Part shown: positions 17,948 to 27,849 of the stretch, in pieces
How positions within the stretch are numbered: the first letter of the stretch is position 1
Layout of the letters: each line of letters opens with the position of its first letter
NCBI GenBank assembly: GCA_965223215.1
Contig: CBDCVZ010000010.1
Span: 620,001-684,000, forward strand
DNA: 64,000 nt
Source of the DNA: JABDMH01 sp965223215
Lineage (GTDB): Bacteria > Bacteroidota > Bacteroidia > Chitinophagales > Saprospiraceae
Reading direction: 5' to 3'
Translations under genes and position numbers: made by a program
Notes under the pieces: model-generated
Databases searched by the model: none
What the model was told of the DNA's origin: nothing
Seen by the model: only the letters and a program-made list of their open reading frames with translations

Positions 17948-19246
17948 TCATTCCATTTTAATGATGCGCTCGCGTTCAGAGAAGCCAGTGTAGCGCAATT
18001 CTACGATATACATTCCCGACGGGATAACACCCAGATCGAAGCGATTATTTATCACAGGACCCGACGCACTCTGCTTGCCCGCAACATCATAGGCAGTGTA
18101 CTCGGCATCTTCCAGTAGTTCATCACGAATATAAACAGGGCCCATGGTGGGATTTGGATAGAACAAACTATTTACGCGAACACCGGGCTGGCTATTTATA
18201 CCAGATCCCGGACACAACTCCAAAACTTCTGCAACGGTTTGACAACCCTCGGCATTCGATCTAATGGTCACTAAATTCGCCGGTTCACTGAGGTATTTAC
18301 AAATACTTTGTACGGAGCAATTCGTCAAATTGCTGGATTCCAAGATCACTAGTTCTAAGATGCTGAGATGATCAGCACTATCGATGCCATGTAGTGATTT
18401 TAATGAAGTATTATTGAAGATCTGCAGGAGGCCACCAAATTGTCTTAAAGCTTGTAAGCCATTTAAATCGATGAGCGATTCATTATTGACTAGCAGCGTG
18501 TTTCCTCCAATTTTGGTAAGTGCATTTAATCCAGCAAAGGAGTTAATCTTAGGATTATTATCAATGATCAGATCTCCCGTGATGATTTCCAGGGCATTGA
18601 GACCGGCTAAAGTCTTAAGATTACTGTTGTCTTTAATAAATATTTCATCTCCGACGGAAACGAGTCGGTTGAGACCGGTGAGATTCAATAAACCCGAATT
18701 AGAATTGATGATTAAATGCTCTCCAATATTTATCAGGTTATCCAGACCGGCCATGGTGGCGAGTTGGTCATTATCTGTTATTAAAAGATCTCCATTGATG
18801 AAGGATAGACCTTGCAAACCCTTGAGGTTTTGTAGCTCTGAGTTGTTTTCGATGTGGACACTTTGCCCCAGTTCTAATAATTGACCCAGTCCATCGAGCT
18901 GCTGCAAAGAATGGTTGGAAATAATGGTCAGACCAGCGCCGATCTTGAGGAGATTATCTAAGCCAGACAATGTGCCCAAGGACCGATTGTTTTGGATCAC
19001 CAGATTCCCATCAATAGTAACTAGATAAATAAGGCCAGCTAAATCTCTGATGTCGTTGGCTAATTTCTCTTCGATCACCACATTACCTACGATCCGATCG
19101 CAATTTGGATAAGTGGTGTGAAACTGATCAATGGCATCTTGGGAATCAAAGATGATCCCTGATGAAGGACAGTCCTGCGTCTTACCAGACCATCCAAAAG
19201 CCAAAATAAAAACCAGACAGATATTTATGCGGGTGAAAGGCATCAA
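17948..19246 (-). CDS. T9SS-secreted leucine-rich / receptor-L-type repeat protein
   Basis: A 432-residue secreted protein. After the signal peptide (to about residue 23), residues about 50-310 carry roughly ten repeats of about 23-24 residues with the pattern I.G.L.I..N..L..L.GL..L, as in VTIDGNLVIQNNRSLGTLSG. This is the arrangement of receptor-L-type or leucine-rich beta-solenoids. The last 75 residues (from about YPNPTMGPVYI to the end) are a type IX sorting domain with the typical FYPNP, YDVAGK and IPSGMYIVEL strands, so the protein should be exported across the outer membrane and may be surface-anchored. A role in adhesion or ligand binding is inference. Confidence 0.85.
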   Translation of the reverse strand: MMPFTRINICLVFILAFGWSGKTQDCPSSGIIFDSQDAIDQFHTTYPNCDRIVGNVVIEEKLANDIRDLAGLIYLVTIDGNLVIQNNRSLGTLSGLDNLLKIGAGLTIISNHSLQQLDGLGQLLELGQSVHIENNSELQNLKGLQGLSFINGDLLITDNDQLATMAGLDNLINIGEHLIINSNSGLLNLTGLNRLVSVGDEIFIKDNSNLKTLAGLNALEIITGDLIIDNNPKINSFAGLNALTKIGGNTLLVNNESLIDLNGLQALRQFGGLLQIFNNTSLKSLHGIDSADHLSILELVILESSNLTNCSVQSICKYLSEPANLVTIRSNAEGCQTVAEVLELCPGSGINSQPGVRVNSLFYPNPTMGPVYIRDELLEDAEYTAYDVAGKQSASGPVINNRFDLGVIPSGMYIVELRYTGFSERERIIKME

Positions 19247-19390
19247 CCTTAAATTACATCAAAAATGAGAAAGCTCTGCAAATTGAGAATGATAATCTGT
19301 CCCTGATAACGTGTTGACAGGAAGCAAGCAAGGTCATCATCATTCAAGACCAACCATCAACAAAATAACGATAGACATTGAGAAAAGGGA

Positions 19391-19418
19391 AGAGCCACAG
19401 CTGATCAGCTGTGGCTCT
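19391..19418 (-). terminator. Hairpin terminator after susD
   Basis: A perfect 28-base palindrome (arms AGAGCCACAGCTGA / TCAGCTGTGGCTCT) lies 43 bases downstream of the minus-strand susD stop and is followed on that strand by the pyrimidine run TCCCTTTTCTC. Confidence 0.7.
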
Positions 19419-19460
19419 AACTCTACTGCTTCAGATTGATAGGTTGATTAGCGCAACCTT

Positions 19461-21239
19461 CTACCAACCTGGATTTTGTTGGATATCTGGATTTTGTGAG
19501 ATGACACTAATGGGGATCGGCCACAGATAGTGTTTATTTTCATCAAATTCCGGATTGGCCCAATCTGTGCCCTTGTATACATCGATGTATGGTACACCAT
19601 CCACCTCTGAAGTCTGGACATTCGCTTTTTCATAACGAGCAACTGCAGCCTCGTCGAATCGAATGCCAAGGTCGGGGCTGGTGAGCTTTTTACCTTGTTT
19701 CCATCTTCTGATATCATCGTATCGAAAGCCCTCCATGAAAAGTTCCACGCGTCGTTCTCGTCTGATTTCCGCAATCAGTGGTGAAACACCGTCATCTACA
19801 TACCGAGGATCTACGGGTACATTTGCCATATCGAGATGAGGCATACCTACACGATCACGCAATTTGTTGATGCTCTGATCTAAATCATCTTGGGTAATGG
19901 TACCGAGCTCAGCCATTGCTTCTGCATAGATCAAAAGAACCTCTCCAAATCTCATGATGATGGCTGGTGTGACAGAGGTGTTGTAGGTAGCATGTGCTGC
20001 TCCAACATCATATACCTTTACTATATGGTAGCCCGTCTCAATGCGCTGTCCACCATCCATGCCCCGCAGACGGGGGTAAGGTCGTGTATCAAAATTGGCA
20101 TACCCGTATCTTTCCACATCTTCCGGATGCAGGATCGTTTGCCTCAAGCGAGGATCCCGATTGACAAAGACGTCTTCGATTTGGGCATCACCCTGATACA
20201 GTGGAGAAAGCGTAATCGGCAGTCCATCCGTGCAGAGATAATCTTCGACCATGCTCTTGGTAGCTCCACCATTGTAACTGCGGTGATAGCTTTGCACGTG
20301 ATTGGTGAAAATACCTCGTTCGTAGCGTCTCCAATACATCACTTCTGGTACACCGGTCAAGTCAGCGGTGGTGCGGTGAATGGCGTGGTAATCATTTTCT
20401 ATATCTCCCGTTACATACAATTCGTATGGCCCATTGTCCATGATTTCTTTAGCTGCATTGGCGGCCTCTTGCAACCACATGTCCGCTCCCGATCCACCAT
20501 GGTATTTTTGCCATGTTCCTTCAAAAAGGCAAACTCTCGCTTTGACCAGTAAGGCAGCCCATCTATTTAGTCGTCCTGGTCCACCACCATCACCCCAATC
20601 ATCAGGTAGGTGCTGAGTGGCAAAGGTCAAATCGGCCAAGACATTAGACATGACCTCATTGCGAGGGGTACGTACAGCATAGAGCTCGGGAGACTCGGTG
20701 GTAAGTTCTTTATCTAGCCAGTTTACGGCTCCGAACTTACTAACCTTGTCCGCATAAAACCATCCTCTAAACAATCTGGCTTCTGCCGCATAGAGGTCCT
20801 TCACTTCCTGTGAAACCGAAGCATTGCCATAGTTGGCAAGTCCGATGTTAATGGTGCGGATAAAGCGCCAGCCATTATTTCGATAACCGAACCATTGTGG
20901 ACTTGATGGCACCGTATGTTTGCCAGCTCGCACCTGCTGATACCGGGTATGCCGCGAATGACGGGGTGCAATATTATCGGCAAATTCGTCTTGATACCAA
21001 ATACCCCAGCGATGGCTGCTAAAACCAGCATCATGTCCCATCAGAATGGGTACATCATTATCACTTCTAGCCAGATCGTAAATACGATTATTGTAAACTT
21101 TAAGGTCACTCTCTGTATTCCAAAAGGTCTCGGCGCTGATTTCGTCCAGCGGTGCCCTCTCTAGAAAGTCATCGTTACAGCTAAACATCAGCAGTGCTGC
21201 ACCGACAATTAAGAATTTATATTTCAATATATGTTTCAT
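19461..21239 (-). CDS. SusD-like oligosaccharide-binding lipoprotein (pair 1)
   Basis: A 592-residue SusD/RagB-family lipoprotein that caps its SusC partner on the outer membrane and binds incoming oligosaccharide. The lipobox is LMFSC with Cys21, followed by DDFLERAPLDEISAETFW, the normal start of mature SusD proteins. The N-terminal TPR-like helices (AAEARLFRGWFYADKVSKFG near residue 150) and the C-terminal RRERRVELFMEGFRYDDIRRWK block are both present, and it ends with NPDIQQNPGW as most family members do. It starts 21 bases after the susC stop and is the second gene of the minus-strand pair; a palindromic terminator follows. The ligand is inferred only from the neighbouring GH144-like enzymes. 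Confidence 0.95.
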   Translation of the reverse strand: MKHILKYKFLIVGAALLMFSCNDDFLERAPLDEISAETFWNTESDLKVYNNRIYDLARSDNDVPILMGHDAGFSSHRWGIWYQDEFADNIAPRHSRHTRYQQVRAGKHTVPSSPQWFGYRNNGWRFIRTINIGLANYGNASVSQEVKDLYAAEARLFRGWFYADKVSKFGAVNWLDKELTTESPELYAVRTPRNEVMSNVLADLTFATQHLPDDWGDGGGPGRLNRWAALLVKARVCLFEGTWQKYHGGSGADMWLQEAANAAKEIMDNGPYELYVTGDIENDYHAIHRTTADLTGVPEVMYWRRYERGIFTNHVQSYHRSYNGGATKSMVEDYLCTDGLPITLSPLYQGDAQIEDVFVNRDPRLRQTILHPEDVERYGYANFDTRPYPRLRGMDGGQRIETGYHIVKVYDVGAAHATYNTSVTPAIIMRFGEVLLIYAEAMAELGTITQDDLDQSINKLRDRVGMPHLDMANVPVDPRYVDDGVSPLIAEIRRERRVELFMEGFRYDDIRRWKQGKKLTSPDLGIRFDEAAVARYEKANVQTSEVDGVPYIDVYKGTDWANPEFDENKHYLWPIPISVISQNPDIQQNPGW

Positions 21240-21260
21240 TATTTATTTTTTGGAAGATGA

Positions 21261-24200
21261 TTAAAAGGAGATTCTAGCACCCGCAGAGAATAGTCGTTGT
21301 AGTGGATATTCTACGGCTCCATTATTATTAAATTCTTCAGCTAATACATTTCGACGTAAATATTCCGGATCCAGGGGTTTTCTAATTTTAGAAGCCTCCC
21401 ATAGATTCATACCAGAGATATAGACTTGTGCATCGGCAAGTCCAATTTTCTGGATAAGCGTTTGGGGAAGTGTATAGGCTAAAGTCAAGTTCTTTAAGCG
21501 GATGTAACTAGCATCTTGCATAAAACGAGATTGCGCAACTTTGTTCTTGCCATCTCGAGTGGAGATATGGGCAGCCGGGAAATACGCATCTCGATTGTCT
21601 GGAGTCCAAGTATCCGTTACGTAATATTTTTCCGCATGACCGGCGTTCCAGGGAAAGAAATAGGTCCAGTTGCCACTATTCGGCCAATAATCACGCTTTC
21701 CGACACCTTGGAAAAAGGTCGTCAAACTAAAGCTCTTCCAATTGAGGTCAAAGTTAACCCCGAAACTATAACGTGGGCTTTCATTACCAATAATCCTGCG
21801 GTCGCCTGGATCTTCCAGGGTCTGACTACCAGGTCCCACCTGTCCATCTCCATTGAGGTCAGCATAGTGGATGTCTCCCTCTCTCCAGTTTGCGCCCAGC
21901 CGCGACTGATCTGCGGCGGCATCGACTTCGGCTTGACTCTGAAAGATTCCGACCGTTTCATAGCCCCAGAAATCACCAATCTTTGCACCCACATACCACT
22001 CATTGAGTGAGCCGGTAGGATTGTCATACTTGGTAATCTCGGTCTGCCAATCAGACAAGGCAAGGGTAAGTCGGAAAGTCCAATCCGTTGCAATCTTATC
22101 GCGCCAGGTTAAAGATGTTTCCCATCCTTTAGTCCGTAAGTCGGCAGCATTCTGCTTGGGTGCTGCAGTTCCTAAGACCGCCGGGAAAGTGACATCGGTC
22201 AGCATGTCTTTCGTATCTCTGGTATAGATATCAAAGGAAGCATCGAGCTTCGAATTTAGGATCGTAACATCCAGACCAAAGTTCTTCGAAACCACCGTCT
22301 CCCAGGTGAGGTTTGGACTCACGAGACCGGCAGGTGAAACGTAGGGTGCTCGCGTACCCCCGGTAAATAAATAAGGAGACGTTCCAATACCCAAGGTGGC
22401 GATGGCAGGATAGTAGTCTTGTGCATTGCCTCTCTTAATGATTTGGTTTCCTAATGTACCATAAGAAGCCCGTACCTTGAGATTGTCTAACCAATCAACA
22501 TTTTCAAGAAAAGATTCTTCAGAGAGTCTCCAGCCCACAGAAAAGGATGGAAAGAAGCCGAAGCGATCGTCGGTCGGGAATCTAGAAGTACCATCATATC
22601 GGCCGTTGGCCTCAAAGAGATACTTATCCTGAAAGATGTAATTAAAGCGGTAAAAGACACCACGCAAAGCGACATGTTCCTTTCCACCACCGATTTCCTG
22701 ATTGCCGACGGTGGCATTTAGATCCGTAATGAGCGGTGTGATTAGTGAAAAGGCCTTACTGCGTTGGAACGTATAGCGACCCCACTCTTGGTTAAATCCA
22801 ATCATCGCACGCACATAATGATCTTTGCCAATTTCTGGTGTGTATTCCGCATAGGAATTAATCACATAATATTGATCGTAGTCGTGTCGGTTTTCAATGA
22901 AATCTGTTCCACTAAATCCATTATCGACAATTAGATTCGTCAAATCGGCACCCTCATTGATGACTTCAACTTTACTCTGTACATCTTGATAATTGCGATG
23001 GAAGGTGTTGTAAGAGAAACTGTTCTTAATCACCAGTCCTTTGAAGGGTCTAATGTTAACACCTTGTGTCAGCCAAGTATCATTAATGGTAAAGGTTCTT
23101 CGACCGCCATCACGTAGATAGGGGAAAAAGTTTGTGCCACCGAAATATTCGCCAATGTATTGCTCAAATTGTGGGCGATCGCCAGGAGTCAGATAAAAAT
23201 CTAAGTCTGGAAACTGAATCTTATCCAAAGGATGCTGGCGTGCCAATGTATTGATATTCACATCCCAATGGTAAAAAGTAGGTTTGTCACTGTTTTGCGC
23301 ATTAAAAACCACTTTTTCCTCCAATTCTAACCAATCATTCACCTTGAAGTCCACTTTTACAATACCATTGTAACGCTTGAACTTTTCATTATTAAAGGGC
23401 TTCAGATAGCCATCTTTATTTAGGTGACCCAGAGATACGTAATAGGAGGTTCGTTCAGTAGCACCCGATACACTCAGGTCATAGCGCTGCTGAGGTGCAA
23501 AGTCAGTCATGATCTCATTCTGATAGTTATTAAAACCATAAAACTGAAGGGTTCCATCTACCACACCCCATTCCGGACCTGTACCTTCGGAAAAGGCTTT
23601 CACTGCGGCTACAAAATCATCGTTGTAGCTAGGTGCACCCGAGGTCCGAATATTAGCCGCGTTTCTGGCGGTTACGTACTCATAAGGATCTGTAATGGGA
23701 TCAATGTGAAATATGGGTTTTGCTGCGGAGAGCTCTGTGCTCAGAGTAATTTTTGCTTTACCTTCTTGGCCTCTTTTAGTTTCCACCAAAATAACACCAA
23801 AAGCCGCACGTGCCCCATAAACAGCAGCGGCCGAGGCATCTTTTAAGACGTTCACACTGGCGATGTCGTTGGGATTGATCCGCTCCAATGCCATCGGCAC
23901 ACCATCCACCAAAATAAGTGGATCTCCACCATTGATGGATTCGTATCCGCGGATATTGAAATTGGCAGATTGGGTAGGATCACCATTGCGAATGGTAACA
24001 TTCATGTTAGGTACCAATCCTTGGAGACCTTGTCCCACACTGGCAATCGGCCGATTCTCCAGCGCTTCGCTATTAATCGATGAAACGGCACCGGTCAAGT
24101 TCACCTTCTTTTGGGATCCGTAACCAATGACCACCACTTCATCCAATGCGGTGGCTGAAGTAGACATGGATAGATTAATCTCACTTCGTCCGTTCACTTC

Positions 24201-24476
24201 AATTTCCTGAGTTTCATAGCCGGTGTAGGAAAAGACCAGAACACCTTGGTTATCAGGAACTTCAATTTCGTAGGAACCATCAAAGTCAGTGGCTGTACCC
24301 TGGGTGGTACCCTGGAGCAGGACCGTGACTCCGATGAGTGGTTCTCCATCGTCACTTAGTACAGTGCCCTTGACCGGCCCGAATTCTCCGGGGCCTGCTG
24401 CCAAATTGGGCATTGCCAGAATCATGCTCAGCATGATTGGCAATAGTTTTAAATAAGAGTAAGCAGTAGATTTCAT
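21261..24476 (-). CDS. SusC-like TonB-dependent transporter (pair 1)
   Basis: A 1071-residue outer-membrane importer. After the signal peptide comes a carboxypeptidase-regulatory-like domain (about 34-110: VKGTVLSDDGEPLIGVTVLL), the TonB box region DEVVVIGYGSQKK, the plug (about 125-235, with LVDGVP and NVLKDASAAAVYGARAA) and a beta-barrel that ends in an aromatic-type strand (LFSAGARISF). It is paired with the SusD gene behind it and transcribed away from the regulator at 24897. A hairpin at 24507-24524 lies in its probable leader. Transport is expected to be driven by TonB-ExbBD encoded elsewhere. Confidence 0.96.
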   Translation of the reverse strand: MKSTAYSYLKLLPIMLSMILAMPNLAAGPGEFGPVKGTVLSDDGEPLIGVTVLLQGTTQGTATDFDGSYEIEVPDNQGVLVFSYTGYETQEIEVNGRSEINLSMSTSATALDEVVVIGYGSQKKVNLTGAVSSINSEALENRPIASVGQGLQGLVPNMNVTIRNGDPTQSANFNIRGYESINGGDPLILVDGVPMALERINPNDIASVNVLKDASAAAVYGARAAFGVILVETKRGQEGKAKITLSTELSAAKPIFHIDPITDPYEYVTARNAANIRTSGAPSYNDDFVAAVKAFSEGTGPEWGVVDGTLQFYGFNNYQNEIMTDFAPQQRYDLSVSGATERTSYYVSLGHLNKDGYLKPFNNEKFKRYNGIVKVDFKVNDWLELEEKVVFNAQNSDKPTFYHWDVNINTLARQHPLDKIQFPDLDFYLTPGDRPQFEQYIGEYFGGTNFFPYLRDGGRRTFTINDTWLTQGVNIRPFKGLVIKNSFSYNTFHRNYQDVQSKVEVINEGADLTNLIVDNGFSGTDFIENRHDYDQYYVINSYAEYTPEIGKDHYVRAMIGFNQEWGRYTFQRSKAFSLITPLITDLNATVGNQEIGGGKEHVALRGVFYRFNYIFQDKYLFEANGRYDGTSRFPTDDRFGFFPSFSVGWRLSEESFLENVDWLDNLKVRASYGTLGNQIIKRGNAQDYYPAIATLGIGTSPYLFTGGTRAPYVSPAGLVSPNLTWETVVSKNFGLDVTILNSKLDASFDIYTRDTKDMLTDVTFPAVLGTAAPKQNAADLRTKGWETSLTWRDKIATDWTFRLTLALSDWQTEITKYDNPTGSLNEWYVGAKIGDFWGYETVGIFQSQAEVDAAADQSRLGANWREGDIHYADLNGDGQVGPGSQTLEDPGDRRIIGNESPRYSFGVNFDLNWKSFSLTTFFQGVGKRDYWPNSGNWTYFFPWNAGHAEKYYVTDTWTPDNRDAYFPAAHISTRDGKNKVAQSRFMQDASYIRLKNLTLAYTLPQTLIQKIGLADAQVYISGMNLWEASKIRKPLDPEYLRRNVLAEEFNNNGAVEYPLQRLFSAGARISF

Positions 24477-24896
24477 AGGCTTCGTAGATTAATTAATGAT
24501 TAAGATCCTTGCTCTGTAGCAAGGGATGAGTTAGAAAATTACTTAGGCGATTTAAAGCGCCCATTTGACAGGATGAGACCTTTGTAAAACAGTAGATTTT
24601 GGAGGTGCTACAACTAAATATAGTGAAAATGTGTTGTGCCGAACAAGCAACACCCAATAAAAGTGTGATTACCTGCTGAAAGAAGTGGTCTGTGCTGTTC
24701 TGCTATAATCCACCGCAGATCCCGAGCAGAACCATAGGCTCCTTAAACGTTGAGGGAACTTCAGGCATCTCCGAGACATCGCAAATGATCCGGGGAAGCG
24801 CCACCAAAAATACTAGGTGGAAAAAAACCTAATTGTCCTGCCTAAGGCGGATTTTATCTTAAATTTCCAGCCGAATTGGTTCCTATTTGGCCCTAG
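24477..24896. promoter_or_regulatory. Divergent region between susC and the PUL regulator
   Basis: This 420-base gap must hold the promoters of both the susCD pair and the regulator. On the minus strand TATATTTA (24622-24615) is one base off the TAnnTTTG consensus, with a TTG about 21 bases upstream, making a possible susC promoter. A small hairpin CCTTGCT-CTGT-AGCAAGG at 24507-24524 lies in the susC leader. CCACC at 24801-24805 could pair with GGTGG about ten bases on, without a T-run. No coding sequence is seen. Confidence 0.4.
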
Positions 24897-27680
24897 ATGA
24901 TGCTTTGGTCTCTAACAAGTCGGGTGAGTTTGATCCTCCTAACTAAGATGCTGTTTGTCTCAACAGTGCTTACCCAAGAACTGCCCAGGATAAAATCGTA
25001 CACGAAAATTGACTATCCCGGAAAAAGACAAAATTGGGACATTGATCAATTGGCAAATGGAACGATCTGCATAGCAAATACGGATGGTCTATTGACATTT
25101 GACGGCTACCATTGGAATAGATTTCCACTGGAGGATGGTCAAATACTGCGAGCCATCGAGGTAAAGGACGACACGATCTTTGCCGGTGCATACGGTGAAT
25201 TTGGTTATTGGTCTCCTAATCAACCCATGGGTTCCCGATCTTTTGTTAGTCTGGTTGATGCTAGCCTCCGGCCCTCTATGGATCAGGATGAGATCTGGAA
25301 TATTATCGTCGATTCAAATGAATCGGTATACGCACAATCCTTTGGACGGATCTATAGAAAGAACGGCCAAAAATTGTTGCCCATTTATCCCCAAAACACC
25401 ATTCGATTTCTTTACCAGTTAGATTCACAACTTGTGTTGCAGGTGAAAGATCAGGGCCTTTACGAAGTAACTGATGACAGCCTGCATTTCTTGCTTGCCC
25501 ATCCTGAAATTATGACGAGCCGGGTCAAGTCCATGCTATGCCTTAATGAAGCTGACTGGCTAATTGGTACCGAAAATCATGGCCTACTCCGTATCATGGA
25601 TGGAAACATGAACCGATTTAAGACCGACATCGATGTTGCTCTCAAACGGGAACAGATCAATAAAATGATCTTGCTTCGCGGCGGATTGATTGGGATTGGT
25701 ACCATCCTCAATGGGCTATACATCATCAATCAGAGGGGTGAGTTAATCTATCACTACAGCAAAGCCAATGGCCTGATTAACAACACTGTGCTCGCACTAT
25801 TTGAAGATGCTGATGGGAACCTATGGATTGGACTTGACAATGGACTGGCCATTATAGATCTGCAGAGTCCTATTCGTTATTGGCATGACATCGATGGTGA
25901 ACTGGGCACCCCGTACACGGCCTTCGAAAAGTACGGCAATCTATATGTGGGAACCAACCATGGTTTGTTTGTACGGCCACTAAAGAAGGCTGATACAAAT
26001 TTTGAGTTAATCGGTGGTACACAAGGTCAAGTATGGGAGCTCAAAGAATTGGGAGGTGATCTATTCTGCGCACACAACATGGGTGTATTTAAGGTGCTGC
26101 CCAAAGGTATTGAGTGGATTAGCGAGGGAGCTGGTGTATATACGCTAGAGGGTATCAAGGGTACGTCCAATTCGATTGTGGCAGGTACCTACAGTGGAAT
26201 AAACGTGATCAAGGAGCGGGATGATGGCAGCTGGGAGACCACACGATTGGATTTTGATCATGGTGCCAGATGGCTTGCAGTGGATTCCGCAGAAAATCTC
26301 TGGATCACTGGTGCCAACCGAGGTCTCTACCGGTTGCAGTGCACTCCTGATTACCAGCACGTGCAGTCGGTGACGAATTATCCTACTTTCGATCGAACCA
26401 GACCATTCTTGCAGCTGGATGCCAACGATGACTTGCAGGTGAGCTTAGCAGGAGCATGTTATCAATTGCAACGAGGAGCAGAGCGTTTTTCTTTGGTATC
26501 GGAAGATTTGATTCAACCTGATCACTTCTTAAAGATGGTTTTGGGAAAGGATGGCTTCACCTTCTATATTCATCGTTCCTACACGGAAGTGGCCAGAGAC
26601 GGTAGGTACTTAGGTCGGTTGCAACTTGTACTTGACGAAAGTAGTGAGTCCATCATACCACTATCAAAGCAAAGATATTTCCTGAGTTTAATTGATGGTT
26701 ATGCCATCGTAGATCTTGGGGCCGATATCACCAGGTCCCAGGCCTGGCAACCTCGTGTTACTAAGCTGGAAGCGCTAGACAAGCGAGGAAATCTTTTGTT
26801 TAGCCATATTGATCCAGTCCATGCCGACAAAGTGCTAAAATTACCTCATAGAGCGGCTCGAATCAGGATGAGTTATACCGATAATTCGTTTTTATCAGCG
26901 GGAACTTTTAAACATCAGCTGCTTGGTTTTGATGAAGATTGGTCTGCTTGGCGGCAGCGGAGCATATCGGAGTATACCAATCTACCTCCGGGTGAATACG
27001 TTCTAAAATTGGCTTCGGAAGGAAGAGTAAATCATGCTGCGCTGGTGGTCACTATGACTCCAAAATGGTATCAAACGCTGGCCTTTCGGGTGGCAGCTGG
27101 ATTCGCCATCATGGGCCTGGGCTACCTGATCTACATCATTTATCAACGGAGAATCAAAACGCATAAGCGAAGATTAAAGATAGAGCATCAGCGGGCATTA
27201 AATCGGCAGTTACTTGAAATGAGAGCCAAACAATTGGAACAGGATGTCTTAAACAAAAGTAAGGAACTGGCCAATTCAACCATGACCCTGGTGCAAAAAA
27301 ACGAGGTTTTATACAGCATTCTCACCAGTCTGAAAGAGGTGAAAAAGGAGTTGGGGATCAGGTTTCCCGATAAGTACTACCATAATGTGGAACAGCTCAT
27401 CCAGAGAAATCTATCGGAGCGAGATGATTGGCAACTCTTCGAGACGAATTTTAATGGGGTACATCAAGATTTTTTCGGACAGCTTCGCCGCGATTATCCT
27501 GATCTGACTCCAGGTGAACTTAAATTGGCCGCCTATCTCAAGATGAATCTCTCTACCAAAGAAATTGCTCAGCTTCTTAAAATCTCAACGCGGGGTGTAG
27601 AGAACAAAAGATACCGCCTCAGAAAAAAAATGGCTTTACCACACGAGGAGAACCTGGTGGGTTTTCTCATGCAATACTAA
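24897..27680 (+). CDS. Membrane one-component regulator: beta-propeller sensor, Y_Y_Y, TM, LuxR-type HTH
   Basis: A 927-residue regulator, probably of the adjacent glucan locus. A signal sequence is followed by a large beta-propeller (about residues 30-600, with repeats such as LFEDADGNLWIGLDNGLAII), a Y_Y_Y domain (about 650-720, SYTDNSFLSAGTFKHQLLGF...W and NLPPGEYVLKL), one membrane helix (about 740-760, FAIMGLGYLIYIIYQRR), a coiled coil (about 765-815), and a C-terminal LuxR-type helix-turn-helix (last 65 residues, LTPGELKLAAYLKMNLSTKE...GVENKRYRLRKK). There is no histidine kinase or receiver domain, so ligand sensing in the periplasm would be passed directly to a membrane-tethered DNA-binding domain. 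It is transcribed divergently from susC pair 1 and towards the GH144-like gene. Confidence 0.9.
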   Translation: MMLWSLTSRVSLILLTKMLFVSTVLTQELPRIKSYTKIDYPGKRQNWDIDQLANGTICIANTDGLLTFDGYHWNRFPLEDGQILRAIEVKDDTIFAGAYGEFGYWSPNQPMGSRSFVSLVDASLRPSMDQDEIWNIIVDSNESVYAQSFGRIYRKNGQKLLPIYPQNTIRFLYQLDSQLVLQVKDQGLYEVTDDSLHFLLAHPEIMTSRVKSMLCLNEADWLIGTENHGLLRIMDGNMNRFKTDIDVALKREQINKMILLRGGLIGIGTILNGLYIINQRGELIYHYSKANGLINNTVLALFEDADGNLWIGLDNGLAIIDLQSPIRYWHDIDGELGTPYTAFEKYGNLYVGTNHGLFVRPLKKADTNFELIGGTQGQVWELKELGGDLFCAHNMGVFKVLPKGIEWISEGAGVYTLEGIKGTSNSIVAGTYSGINVIKERDDGSWETTRLDFDHGARWLAVDSAENLWITGANRGLYRLQCTPDYQHVQSVTNYPTFDRTRPFLQLDANDDLQVSLAGACYQLQRGAERFSLVSEDLIQPDHFLKMVLGKDGFTFYIHRSYTEVARDGRYLGRLQLVLDESSESIIPLSKQRYFLSLIDGYAIVDLGADITRSQAWQPRVTKLEALDKRGNLLFSHIDPVHADKVLKLPHRAARIRMSYTDNSFLSAGTFKHQLLGFDEDWSAWRQRSISEYTNLPPGEYVLKLASEGRVNHAALVVTMTPKWYQTLAFRVAAGFAIMGLGYLIYIIYQRRIKTHKRRLKIEHQRALNRQLLEMRAKQLEQDVLNKSKELANSTMTLVQKNEVLYSILTSLKEVKKELGIRFPDKYYHNVEQLIQRNLSERDDWQLFETNFNGVHQDFFGQLRRDYPDLTPGELKLAAYLKMNLSTKEIAQLLKISTRGVENKRYRLRKKMALPHEENLVGFLMQY

Positions 27681-27738
27681 AAACATCAATTTTACGATTG
27701 GCAATCCAACTACCTCCTAAAGCACTGTTTTATAAGTA

Positions 27739-27763
27739 ATAAGTTTTAATTATATAAACTTAT
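27739..27763. promoter_or_regulatory. AT-rich inverted repeat upstream of the first GH144-like gene
   Basis: ATAAGTTT at 27739-27746 and AAACTTAT at 27756-27763 form perfect 8-base arms around a 9-base AT spacer, 86 bases before the start at 27850. There is no T-run positioned for termination of the regulator gene, although TTAAGTTTTT lies nearby. It is a candidate operator or a weak terminator. Confidence 0.3.
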
Positions 27764-27849
27764 CCTTGAATTAAGTTTTTCTTTGGTGTAGTAATGGTGA
27801 GGTCCAAAATTTGCGCCTGGCAAGCGAATGACCTTATATTTCACGGACG

